Positions 1-5,713 of a DNA stretch of 24,862 nt are shown in pieces. Every line of letters starts with the position of its first letter. Within the stretch, counting starts at the first letter, position 1. The notes below the pieces were generated by a model that was not told the origin of the DNA, ran no database searches, and worked only from the letters and a program-made list of their open reading frames with translations. Both the position numbers and the translations under genes were made by a program. The stretch lies in the NCBI GenBank assembly GCA_023413135.1, contig JAEZQK010000047.1, positions 1-24,862 of the forward strand, written 5' to 3'. Origin of the DNA: Bacillota bacterium. GTDB lineage: Bacteria; Bacillota; Clostridia; Christensenellales; Aristaeellaceae.

Positions 1-72
1 CTCTGCTATACCTGGCAATCCGCTCTTAACCATAATTGATGCCGCTCTTCCTAAACTTATTTCCTTTGTTTT
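1..72 (-). CDS. possible partial reading frame at left edge
   Basis: On the minus strand an open frame runs from a stop at 73-75 to the window edge and reads KTKEISLGRAASIMVKSGLPGIAE. It has balanced, protein-like composition, but the fragment is too short to assign to a family. An ATG at 33 is the only internal start and lacks a well-placed ribosome binding site, so the start may be elsewhere or the frame may be chance. Confidence 0.22.
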
Positions 73-177
73 TCAATGTTAATTCTACACTCTTCCCACT
101 GTGGAACTTACTTTGGGAATTTACGGCAAAAAATTAAGTCTTTCGGCTGACAAATCCTGGGCTGTATCATGCCGAGA

Positions 178-282
178 AGGGGGCTCCCCTTTTCTATTCT
201 GCACATATAACAGAAGGGATGCCGTGTGGCATCCCTCCTGGAGGCGATCGATTTCGATCAGCTTTGCCATGTGGAGCGGCAG
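178..282 (-). repeat. hairpin repeat, copy A
   Basis: This stretch matches 1676-1779 over about 100 bp with scattered substitutions. Its centre (211-240) is an inverted repeat with a 13-base arm, one mismatch and a GTGT loop on the plus strand. On the minus strand it starts just before the TGA of the upstream remnant. No T-run follows the stem, so it is not a textbook terminator. It may be a 3'-end structure that was copied together with gene ends, or a small mobile repeat. Confidence 0.75.
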
Positions 283-660
283 CTCTCAAAGGTAATGGGG
301 GCCACAGGGGGCGACGTTGCCGGGATGGTGTCGGGATTCTCCCGGCAGAAGGCGGGGTTGACTATGCAGGTGCTTCCGGCTACCTGAGCGAAGCTGGTGA
401 GCTGGTGATGGTCACTTCTACATCGTCAAGCTGCTCCTGTCGAAGGCAGCTATCGTAGACGCGCTTCACCTGGACGCAGATTTTCTCCTGCAGACCGTCC
501 AGCGCATTACCGGAAATAGTGCCGGGGCAACTGCTGGGGTTTGCGTTCTTATAGCTGAAAAACGCAATTTCTCCTTTTCGAAGCCGCCCACCCTTGATAT
601 TACTGCATTTTATGAAGGATGCGAAGTTTATCCAGTAGCAATCCAGTAGTAAAAGTGAAA
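258..660 (-). pseudogene. frameshifted cysteine-containing hypothetical protein
   Basis: One minus-strand frame reads from about 660 to the stop at 380-382 and contains SSCPGTISGNALDGLQEKIC followed by VQVKRVYDSCLRQEQLDDVE. A second frame continues directly after it with STCIVNPAFCRENPDTIPAT and ends PITFESCRSTWQS at the TGA at 258-260. The two halves look like one protein split by a frameshift near 375-385. The KVYDSC-type motif and a terminal FESCRST motif resemble an uncharacterised cysteine-containing family that I recall from clostridia, with no function I can name. No convincing start codon with a binding site is visible. It may be a decayed gene copy. Confidence 0.45.
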
Positions 661-680
661 AGCGGCATTTCTGCCGCTCC
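651..680 (-). terminator. rho-independent terminator of the VOC gene
   Basis: Read on the minus strand, the arm AGCGGCA, a GAAA tetraloop and the arm TGCCGCT are followed by a T-rich tail (TTTCACTTTT). It lies about 25 bases behind the stop of the VOC-domain gene, the expected place for its terminator. Confidence 0.7.
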
Positions 681-702
681 TCAATAGTAATGAAAATAAG
701 CT

Positions 703-1089
703 CTACATGGCATCTATGCAGAAGGGATGCCCTTCCGGATCAAGCATAACCGTCCAATGTTCTGAATACTGCTCGTCAGCTACTCTTGCGCCCAATGAAA
801 CAGCTTGCTTCACCCAATACTTTTGATCTGTCGGATCAACAGCGAAATCTAAATGAAGCATTTGCTGCTGTTTGCCATCCTTTTCCGGCCAGATTGGCTG
901 GACATAATCCGCATTTATCTGAAAGCCAATATCAACATTACTGAATTCTGAACCGATAATGACAAAACCGTCTTTGTCATATCCTTTGTGCCAGCCAAGG
1001 AGCTTTATATAGAAATCAGCAAGTTTTTGAGGATCAAGGCAATCGAGCACAACTTTATCAAACTTTATTTTCTTTACGGTGCTATCCAT
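703..1089 (-). CDS. VOC family (glyoxalase-like) protein
   Basis: This 128-aa protein is the usual length of a single-module VOC (vicinal oxygen chelate) protein. It begins with the typical first strand FDKVVLDCLDPQKLADFYIKLLGW. The middle MLHLDFAV and the ending VMLDPEGHPFCID match the metal-binding and closing strands of glyoxalase/bleomycin-resistance-type proteins. Family members act as dimers in dioxygenase, isomerase or antibiotic-sequestering roles. The substrate here cannot be told from sequence. The ATG is preceded by GGGAG six bases upstream. A strong promoter lies at 1217-1245 and a terminator follows at 651-680, so it is a single-gene or two-gene unit including the 23-codon frame ahead of it. 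Confidence 0.85.
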   Translation of the reverse strand: MDSTVKKIKFDKVVLDCLDPQKLADFYIKLLGWHKGYDKDGFVIIGSEFSNVDIGFQINADYVQPIWPEKDGKQQQMLHLDFAVDPTDQKYWVKQAVSLGARVADEQYSEHWTVMLDPEGHPFCIDAM

Positions 1090-1112
1090 AATTATCTCCC
1101 TTTCATGGAGGT

Positions 1113-1184
1113 TCAGCCTATTGCTGCCCTCCCCTTCTTACTTTGTACTGATGGTTTTATGTGCTCGATGCAAACAATGCTCAT
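1113..1184 (-). CDS. 23-codon leader ORF before the VOC gene
   Basis: ATG at 1184 is preceded by AAAGGAAG seven bases upstream, and the frame reads MSIVCIEHIKPSVQSKKGRA then AIG before TGA. It lies between the promoter at 1217-1245 and the VOC start, and its stop is 23 bases upstream of that start. The sequence is not proline- or single-amino-acid-rich as in attenuators. It may be a translated leader, a remnant of a gene whose body was lost, or chance. A real ribosome binding site favours translation. Confidence 0.35.
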   Translation of the reverse strand: MSIVCIEHIKPSVQSKKGRAAIG

Positions 1185-1216
1185 ATTGCCACTTCCTTTC
1201 TTATGTAATCGAAAAC

Positions 1217-1245
1217 AGTATAAAACAAGCAAATTCTTAAGTCAA
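1217..1245 (-). promoter_or_regulatory. sigma-A promoter for the VOC gene
   Basis: On the minus strand the -35 box TTGACT (1240-1245) and the -10 box TATACT (1217-1222) are separated by exactly 17 bases, each five of six matches to the consensus. The predicted transcript covers the 23-codon frame and the VOC gene. Confidence 0.75.
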
Positions 1246-1270
1246 TTAACCTATGGTTTAGTCGATAGTT

Positions 1271-1304
1271 AAAAACCAAATCCCGATTACCTAGACAACG
1301 GGAT
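1271..1304 (-). terminator. possible terminator of the zinc-ribbon gene
   Basis: On the minus strand ATCCCG and CGGGAT can pair around a 13-base loop and are followed by TTGGTTTTT. The stem is short and the loop long, so it is weak. Its position, behind the zinc-ribbon gene and ahead of the next promoter, supports the call. Confidence 0.4.
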
Positions 1305-1339
1305 AATGGGAAAACATGGTGTACTTAATGCTTTTTCTT

Positions 1340-1528
1340 CTATAAAAAGATTATTTCACCTTGAAAAGTCAATATCCATAGCAACAAGTCGATCAGCCAT
1401 CCAAAGAAAAGCCAGTAAATGATGCTATGATGCTTCGTTTTCGTTATGGATACAGCCTGCACATTTGTATTTCTACTCCCGCACCGGGGGCACTTCATAC
1501 CCATTGGGGCATATCCTTGACTGTTCAT
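1340..1528 (-). CDS. small zinc-ribbon membrane protein, C-terminally truncated
   Basis: This 62-aa protein starts with MKCPRCGSRNTNVQAVS, one zinc knuckle (two cysteines), followed by a lysine/histidine stretch and a hydrophobic segment IIYWLFFGWLIDLLLWILTF that probably inserts in the membrane. Proteins of this plan normally carry a second CxxC knuckle after the membrane segment, giving a complete four-cysteine ribbon. Here the frame ends just after the hydrophobic segment, so the second knuckle is missing. It is either a shortened family member or a decaying gene. The ATG is preceded by AAAGGATG eight bases upstream. Function unknown. Confidence 0.55.
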   Translation of the reverse strand: MNSQGYAPMGMKCPRCGSRNTNVQAVSITKTKHHSIIYWLFFGWLIDLLLWILTFQGEIIFL

Positions 1529-1675
1529 GAATAGATCATCCTTTCAACGGCTTTTCACTATATGGAACTAAGTAAATGGCGCTAAAAATTCGGAATAATG
1601 AAACTCAATGAAATCTTCAAAAACGCGGAAAAACAAGACTTTCGATATACAATTTCTGGCCTGCATTTATTGTGC

Positions 1676-1779
1676 AAGGGTCTCCCCATTCCTATCTGCC
1701 CAAATGACAGGAGGGATGCCGTGTGGCATCCCTCCTGAAGGTGACCGTTTTCGATCAGCTTTGCCGTGTGGTGCGGCAG
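1676..1779 (-). repeat. hairpin repeat, copy B
   Basis: This is the second copy of the repeat at 178-282. Its inverted repeat at 1708-1737 is perfect: 13-base arms around a GTGT loop. As in copy A, it overlaps the end of a short minus-strand frame whose last residues resemble those ahead of copy A (CRTTRQS here, CRSTWQS there). The shared sequence extends on both sides of the hairpin, which argues for duplication rather than two independent hairpins. Confidence 0.75.
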
Positions 1780-1925
1780 TTGCATATTCCGCCACTGAGG
1801 TTGATGTTGGAGGGGCTTGTGGCTCCCTCGTTGCACAAAGACATGGGCGGGAACAGGGGCAGGCTGAAGAACTCGTCGCAGACATATGACGATAGATGAT
1901 AACTATACTTTACTCTCCGTATAAT
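1755..1925 (-). pseudogene. short remnant ending in a Cys-rich tail
   Basis: Between an in-frame TAG at 1926-1928 and the TGA at 1755-1757 the minus strand reads a 56-residue frame. It contains VCDEFFSLPLFPPMSLCNEG and ends GGICNCRTTRQS. No start codon with a binding site is present. The ending parallels that of the remnant at 258-660, and both run into the same hairpin repeat, so this is probably the tail of a related decayed gene. The rest of the 520-base gap (1529-2047) shows nothing else I can support. Confidence 0.35.
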
Positions 1926-2047
1926 CTAATGAAGAAACGACTCCACCGAGCGCAATTTAGTTTAGCGCATTCATTGGCTTCCATGTGCGACTTACGGCGT
2001 GTTCATCTACATCTTGCAGCGAGACAAATTGTCTGCATAGTCATGTA

Positions 2048-3031
2048 TTATGACGAATAGGCTGCATGCATCATATTGGTAGTACGATCCTTGCCTAAGT
2101 CTTCGATGAATTGCAAACAGTCATCTTTATCGCCTATGTAGCCGTAGCTCAGAACACTTTTAGAAATGTCAACTTCTCTAAACTCTGGAACTATATCGAA
2201 CTTATATCCTTTTTTCACCTCCGTTAGCAAGGTAGTAAATGGATTACTAACAATTGGTGAATCAGTATGTAAGTAAGTATCTATTGAATCACTGCCATCA
2301 GGACATCTGAAAAATGCGTTTTGTCCATAGTAATCAATTCCATTTATTTTCATTCGCAACCATCTTGGTTCTGGTGAATGATACAATCCCTCCTTATTGA
2401 TAATAGTTGGTATTTTATATAGTATCCGAAATTCATTTTCAAAATGAGTATAGAACTTATCTGTCTCGCGTGTGAATAATCCGTATAGAATATGATACAT
2501 AGCTCCTGCATAGGTCGCCACTTCATCAACGGGGGGACTCTCAACCAAATCCTCCTCATACATACACAAAGCGCCAGTTGTTTCAAGAACAAAGTCATTC
2601 GGAGAATATTCTCTAATATTTGGAACGTACTTCATTTTTCTTCCAAGCAAATGTTTTCCCAGCATGTTATTTGACAATTTGTCAATCTTAGGCTCTATAA
2701 ATATGAACCTTGCCTCTTCACCAAACGATTCAATCCAAGAAGCTGTATCTTTGTTTACGACATGAAAGTATGTTGCATAGCAAAAAGGTACAACAGGATT
2801 CAGAATCATCCTCAGTCGTTTTGCATCCTCTAGTGATATGAATTTTTCATAATCAGGATCCCGCATTGCATCATAGATAATTTTTTTTAGCCTTTTCTCA
2901 TCAAATGATGAATATGCATAACCGGTATTTACGGGATCAATTAAGGTGGATAATAGGTCGCGAAATCCAACAACGCCGTTTCGAATCCTCTTAGCATATT
3001 GCTCTCCCATAATTCCTCTTAATAGTAGCAC
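2048..3031 (-). CDS. 327-aa protein of unknown function
   Basis: I do not recognise this protein with confidence. The GTG at 3031 is chosen because GAGGAG lies eight bases upstream; an in-frame ATG at 3010 has GAGG only four bases away. The product is soluble, with no signal peptide or membrane segment. The stretch PVVPFCYATYFHVVNKDTAS followed by WIESFGEEARFIFI loosely recalls DUF2971-type proteins, whose members have a similar 'serine/tryptophan then F-I' block, but the match is only an impression. The gene is AT-rich compared with the GC-rich operon that begins 650 bases upstream on the other strand, which suggests separate acquisition. It stands alone, and defence or toxin-like cargo is possible but unproven. 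Confidence 0.7.
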   Translation of the reverse strand: MLLLRGIMGEQYAKRIRNGVVGFRDLLSTLIDPVNTGYAYSSFDEKRLKKIIYDAMRDPDYEKFISLEDAKRLRMILNPVVPFCYATYFHVVNKDTASWIESFGEEARFIFIEPKIDKLSNNMLGKHLLGRKMKYVPNIREYSPNDFVLETTGALCMYEEDLVESPPVDEVATYAGAMYHILYGLFTRETDKFYTHFENEFRILYKIPTIINKEGLYHSPEPRWLRMKINGIDYYGQNAFFRCPDGSDSIDTYLHTDSPIVSNPFTTLLTEVKKGYKFDIVPEFREVDISKSVLSYGYIGDKDDCLQFIEDLGKDRTTNMMHAAYSS

Positions 3032-3623
3032 TTAGCATTCTCCTCTTTTGAATGAAATATAGAACAGCCGAAATTTCCGATTTTTTTGGTGCAGAAAAAT
3101 TTAAACTTCATATTAAGGTATTTCATATTGTACAGCGAATTATGGAAGGAAATCAACTTTTTTATTTCAAAAACTAGGGAAAAGTCGGGGTCGCCAGCGC
3201 CGCATGCGTTTCCCTCAGCGGCACAGTACCTTTTTATCTAGTACGATACCGTAGGTTTTTATTGCGCGCGCGTGATAGTTTGATGCATGCATGATGTCAT
3301 CACGTGAAGAGCCTCAGGCTGTACCCACTGTGCTGCCCTCCAACCTGGTCAGGATCGCCGGCCGCTGCTGCTCTTCTCCTCCAGGCCACCGGGCCGGCCG
3401 CTGATGCTCATCACCTGGCCAGGGATCGCCAGCCGCCGACGCTGCTCTTCATCCATCCGACCGGGCCGACTGCCGGACCCATCAGAACGAGCGCGGTTGG
3501 AGGTAAGATAATAAATTATTTATTTACATACGTGTGCACGCGCGTTGCGGCTCAAAAAAATTTTTCCCCCGTAGGGGGACTTTTTCAGTTTTGGATGCTC
3601 TTCCCGTACAGCCTCAAAAATCG
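3032..3623. other. long intergenic region between divergent genes
   Basis: The first part (3032-3185) is AT-rich and should hold the promoter of the 327-aa gene, though no clean -35/-10 pair stands out. The base composition then jumps at about 3186 to GC-rich, a possible junction. At 3276-3303 there are nested palindromes (ATGCATGCAT, and TGATGTCATCA with one central mismatch). Positions 3350-3450 hold two imperfect direct copies of a GATCGCC(A/G)GCCGC...GCTGCTCTTC block. A plus-strand frame is open through here (from 3304), but its composition and the lack of a binding site argue against translation. Confidence 0.4.
3557..3590 (+). terminator. possible terminator hairpin
   Basis: CCCCC-GTA-GGGGG is flanked by A/T runs on both sides (AAAAAAATTTTT before, CTTTTT after), so it could stop transcription entering from either direction. 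It lies just ahead of the promoter-like box at 3624-3632. The loop of three is short, hence only moderate support. Confidence 0.4.
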
Positions 3624-3632
3624 TGCTATCAT
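3624..3632 (+). promoter_or_regulatory. extended -10 promoter box for the ArdC operon
   Basis: TGCTATCAT is an extended -10 element (TG-N-TATCAT). The identical nine bases form the -10 region of the polymerase promoter at 6102-6110. No good -35 box is seen at 17-18 bases upstream. The start of the 188-aa gene lies about 60 bases downstream. Confidence 0.4.
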
Positions 3633-3641
3633 TCTGGCCAT

Positions 3642-3693
3642 CGCCAGCCGACAGGCCACGACAGGGGGCCGGGCCCCAGGGGGAAACACCATG
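3642..3693 (+). repeat. leader repeat L1 ahead of the 188-aa gene
   Basis: The stretch from AGCCGACAGGCCACG through GGGGGCCGGGC to GGGGGAAACACCATG matches 5411-5464 ahead of the 67-aa gene, including the ribosome binding site and ATG. The second copy sits directly after a hammerhead ribozyme; this one does not. Sharing a whole leader suggests the two expression units arose by duplication. Confidence 0.65.
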
Positions 3694-4257
3694 ACGCATT
3701 TTTATCCGGACCATGTTTTGATTGACGGTCAGGCCGTCGCCGCTGGTTACAGCCTGAGCAAGAAAACCCAGCAAATCACCGTTTTTGTGGACCTTCCCAC
3801 AGGGGAAAATGCAAAGCTCCGTTTTTCGGTGGAGCATGAACAATACGACGAAGTATACGCCGCCTGGCACGAATCCCTGCACTATGCCGAAAAGAACGCA
3901 GAAACGCCGGACCTGTTCGCAATGCTGAATGAATCAATCGCCCGCCCCGTGTTTGATCCGTCAAAGATGGCCGAAGACATGGAGCCCATCACCCGGCCGG
4001 CTCCCGTTGAACACAAAGAGCCGGCCACGCCTACCATTTACGGCAAAGGCTTCAAAATCGTGTTCAATGAGGAGTTAGGGCGCACCCAAATCATTTTCCG
4101 CAAATACCCCGGCAAAGCAGCTATCGAGCTTGTATCAAATGCCGGTTTCTTCTGGTCCCCCAACAATCAAGCCTGGCAAAAGAAATTGACCACCAAGGCC
4201 CGCCGGGCCGCTGAGGAAGTAGCCGCCAAGCTGGCCGGCATGAAGCTGGCCGCTTGA
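3691..4257 (+). CDS. 188-aa accessory protein with WSP..AWQ C-terminal domain
   Basis: The ATG at 3691 is used because AGGGGGA lies just upstream in a leader shared with the 67-aa gene; the open frame upstream crosses a promoter and a hairpin. Residues 1-80 contain a glycine-turn/strand region (VLIDGQAVAAGYSLSKKTQQ). Residues 125-188 contain GKGFKIVFNEELGRTQIIF and then GFFWSPNNQAWQKKLTTKAR. The last block, a 'G-F-x-W-S-P-x-x-x-A-W-Q' motif followed by a helix, is a small domain I recall from proteins encoded on phages, plasmids and conjugative elements next to antirestriction genes. It is first in an operon with the ArdC-type gene, separated by hammerhead ribozyme 1. Its role is unknown; nucleic-acid binding is a reasonable guess. 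Confidence 0.75.
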   Translation: MTHFYPDHVLIDGQAVAAGYSLSKKTQQITVFVDLPTGENAKLRFSVEHEQYDEVYAAWHESLHYAEKNAETPDLFAMLNESIARPVFDPSKMAEDMEPITRPAPVEHKEPATPTIYGKGFKIVFNEELGRTQIIFRKYPGKAAIELVSNAGFFWSPNNQAWQKKLTTKARRAAEEVAAKLAGMKLAA

Positions 4258-4327
4258 TCCCCGCCTGATGATGGCCCGCCGGCAACGGGCCGAAACGCTG
4301 GAGCCCTTCCAGCCTCGCGGGATGCCA
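4247..4327 (+). ncRNA. hammerhead ribozyme 1 (type I)
   Basis: The core CUGAUGA lies at 4265-4271 and GAAA at 4292-4295. Stem II is GGCCCG (4273-4278) with CGGGCC (4286-4291). Stem III is GCUGGA (4297-4302) with UCCAGC (4308-4313). Stem I is CCCGC (4260-4264) with GCGGG (4317-4321), extended beyond an internal loop by UGGC (4247-4250) with GCCA (4324-4327). The cleavage site is predicted after C4316. Two departures from the canonical core are visible: a U (4272) between A9 and stem II, and C4296 facing C4314 where a C-G pair is usual. The outer stem overlaps the last codons and stop of the 188-aa gene, so cleavage would separate that message from the ArdC-type message. The minimal ribozyme is 4260-4321. 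Confidence 0.78.
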
Positions 4328-4384
4328 AATCCCCCACAAACGATAAACAGCCGCACCGCGGCCATTTTGAAGGGAGCATGAACC

Positions 4385-5338
4385 ATGTACAACCGTCAAG
4401 CCTCCAGCACCTCCACCCAAGGGAACACCAACGGGCATAATTCCAGCGCCAACGATGCCGTTTATTTAACCGTCCGCGATCGAATCATAGAACAGCTTGA
4501 AAAGGGTGTTATCCCCTGGCAGAAAGATTGGGCAGATGCATGCATCAGCTACACAAGCCGCAAGGGCTACCGCGGAATCAACGCGCTTTTGTTGGATCGC
4601 CCCGGCGAGTATTTGACCTTCCACCAGGTCCAGCAGCTTGGCGGCAAAGTCAAGAAGGGCGCCCGGTCCTATCCCGTGGTGTTTTATAAGTTCTACGCCT
4701 ACACCCAGCCGGATGGAGAGGAAAAACTGATTCCCCGCCCCTGCAAATATTACCGCGTTTTCCACCTGGAGGATACCGAAGGCATACCCTCCAAACTGCC
4801 CGAAAAACAGCCGGCGCCCGCTATGGACATTGAGCACGCGGAAAGCATCGTACAGGACTATATCCAGCGGGAATGCGTCACGCTCCACTATTCCGCGCAA
4901 AACAGCGCCTTTTATCGCTCCACTGATGATTCCATCACCATGCCGACAAAGGAACAATTCCAGGACCAGGCCCGCCGGTATGGCGTCCTCTTCCACGAAA
5001 TGACCCACAGCACCGGCCATGCTCGCCGCCTGGCAAGGGAAGGGATCATCGAGCACCACCGCTATGGTGATCAAACATACAGCCGGGAAGAGCTCATTGC
5101 AGAAATGGGCGCCGCCATGATGTACAGCCATGCCGGCCTTGGCACCATGGCTATGGTACAAAACAGCGCCGCATATATCCAAAGCTGGTTGCATGCCATC
5201 CGCAGCGCGGAGCCCTCCCTAATCACCAAAGCCGCCAACGCTGCACAAAAGGCCGCTGATTTTATCCTTGGCTGCACCTTTGAAGAGCAAGAAGTAGGCA
5301 TCGTTAAAGAAGCGCCGGAGGAGCCTGAAATTGCCTAA
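4385..5338 (+). CDS. ArdC-type antirestriction protein, zincin metallopeptidase
   Basis: This 317-aa protein has the two-part ArdC plan. Residues 25-130 form the N-terminal domain (DUF1738/ArdC-N), with VRDRIIEQLEKGVIPWQKDW, GYRGINALLL and a KGARSYPVVFYK strand, which in characterised relatives binds single-stranded DNA. Residues 150-290 form a zincin domain with HEMTH at 204-208 (zinc ligands H204 and H208, catalytic E205), STGH just after, and a third-ligand region EELIAEMGA (236-243). ArdC homologues protect incoming single-stranded plasmid or phage DNA against host restriction. The ATG at 4385 follows AAGGGAGCATGAACC; an ATG seven bases earlier is out of frame. The gene is bracketed by two hammerhead ribozymes, one before its leader and one starting at its stop codon. 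Confidence 0.92.
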   Translation: MYNRQASSTSTQGNTNGHNSSANDAVYLTVRDRIIEQLEKGVIPWQKDWADACISYTSRKGYRGINALLLDRPGEYLTFHQVQQLGGKVKKGARSYPVVFYKFYAYTQPDGEEKLIPRPCKYYRVFHLEDTEGIPSKLPEKQPAPAMDIEHAESIVQDYIQRECVTLHYSAQNSAFYRSTDDSITMPTKEQFQDQARRYGVLFHEMTHSTGHARRLAREGIIEHHRYGDQTYSREELIAEMGAAMMYSHAGLGTMAMVQNSAAYIQSWLHAIRSAEPSLITKAANAAQKAADFILGCTFEEQEVGIVKEAPEEPEIA

Positions 5339-5419
5339 TGATACCCGCCTGATGATGGCCAGGCCGGTGCCTGGTCGAAACGTCGGCCGGCAGCGGTCGG
5401 CGTCGCGGGAAGCCGAGGC
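5333..5419 (+). ncRNA. hammerhead ribozyme 2 (type I, GUC site)
   Basis: CUGAUGA lies at 5349-5355 and GAAA at 5377-5380. Stem II is GGCCAGGC (5357-5364) with GCCUGGUC (5369-5376) around CGGU. Stem III pairs 5380-5389 with 5394-5403 (ten pairs, two of them G-U) around GCAG. The cleavage triplet GUC is 5402-5404, with cleavage after C5404. Stem I is CCCGC (5344-5348) with GCGGG (5405-5409), extended beyond an internal loop by GCCU (5333-5336) with AGGC (5416-5419). Internal loops in stem I are where natural hammerheads contact loop II. As in copy 1, one extra U (5356) sits between A9 and stem II. Stems II and III differ in sequence from copy 1 but keep pairing, which is covariation evidence. 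The minimal ribozyme is 5344-5409. Confidence 0.87.
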
Positions 5420-5464
5420 CGGCAGGCCACGCAAGGGGGCCGGGCAGCAAGGGGAAAAACCATG
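5411..5464 (+). repeat. leader repeat L2 ahead of the 67-aa gene
   Basis: This is the second copy of the leader at 3642-3693, running from the ribozyme's cleaved 3' side through GGGGGCCGGGC and the ribosome binding site AAGGGGAAAAACC to the ATG. After ribozyme cleavage this segment would be the 5' untranslated region of the message, beginning with a 5'-hydroxyl at 5405. Confidence 0.65.
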
Positions 5465-5665
5465 GCAGCAATCAAGGGCAAAGTGTATACCATCGCCACC
5501 AGCAGCGGCGTTTATCGGTTTGCCGATTTGTTGGAGCACCCCACCCATTACAGCGCCCGGCAGGTCCTGACTGGAAACCGCGTCGGGCGCATGATCCACC
5601 GCATCAGCAGGAGCGACATTGAGCGGGCCACTGTCACGGAAGAAGAATTGCATTGCAACCCATAA
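5462..5665 (+). CDS. 67-aa small hypothetical protein
   Basis: The ATG at 5462 is preceded by AAGGGG eight bases upstream in the leader shared with the 188-aa gene. The 67-aa product (MAAIKGKVYTIATSSGVYRF at the start, IHRISRSDIERATVTEEELH near the end) has no membrane segment and no family I can name. It lies in the same transcription unit as the ArdC-type gene but downstream of hammerhead ribozyme 2, so its message would be a separate cleaved piece. The remains of a third hammerhead start one base after its stop. Confidence 0.65.
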   Translation: MAAIKGKVYTIATSSGVYRFADLLEHPTHYSARQVLTGNRVGRMIHRISRSDIERATVTEEELHCNP

Positions 5666-5694
5666 CCCGTCTGATAGTCCCGCAACGGACCGAA
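5666..5694 (+). ncRNA. degenerate third hammerhead-like element
   Basis: Placed as in copies 1 and 2, directly after a stop codon, this element has CCCGU, then CUGAUAG in place of CUGAUGA (one G missing), then GUCC pairing with GGAC, then CGAA. No stem III, cleavage triplet or 3' side of stem I follows: the sequence runs straight into the ribosome binding site of the next gene. It looks like a decayed 5' half of the same ribozyme and should be inactive. Confidence 0.5.
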
Positions 5695-5713
5695 TTTGAC
5701 AAAGGAGGCGCCC

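Noticed and set aside
3276..3303. ATGCATGCAT and TGATGTCATCA palindromes as a replication origin or attachment site
   Set aside because: No iteron array, replication gene, integrase or matching direct repeat nearby.
3304..3690. Open upstream extension of the 188-aa gene
   Set aside because: No binding site at 3304, biased composition, and it would read through a hairpin and a promoter-like box; the ATG at 3691 has a proper leader.
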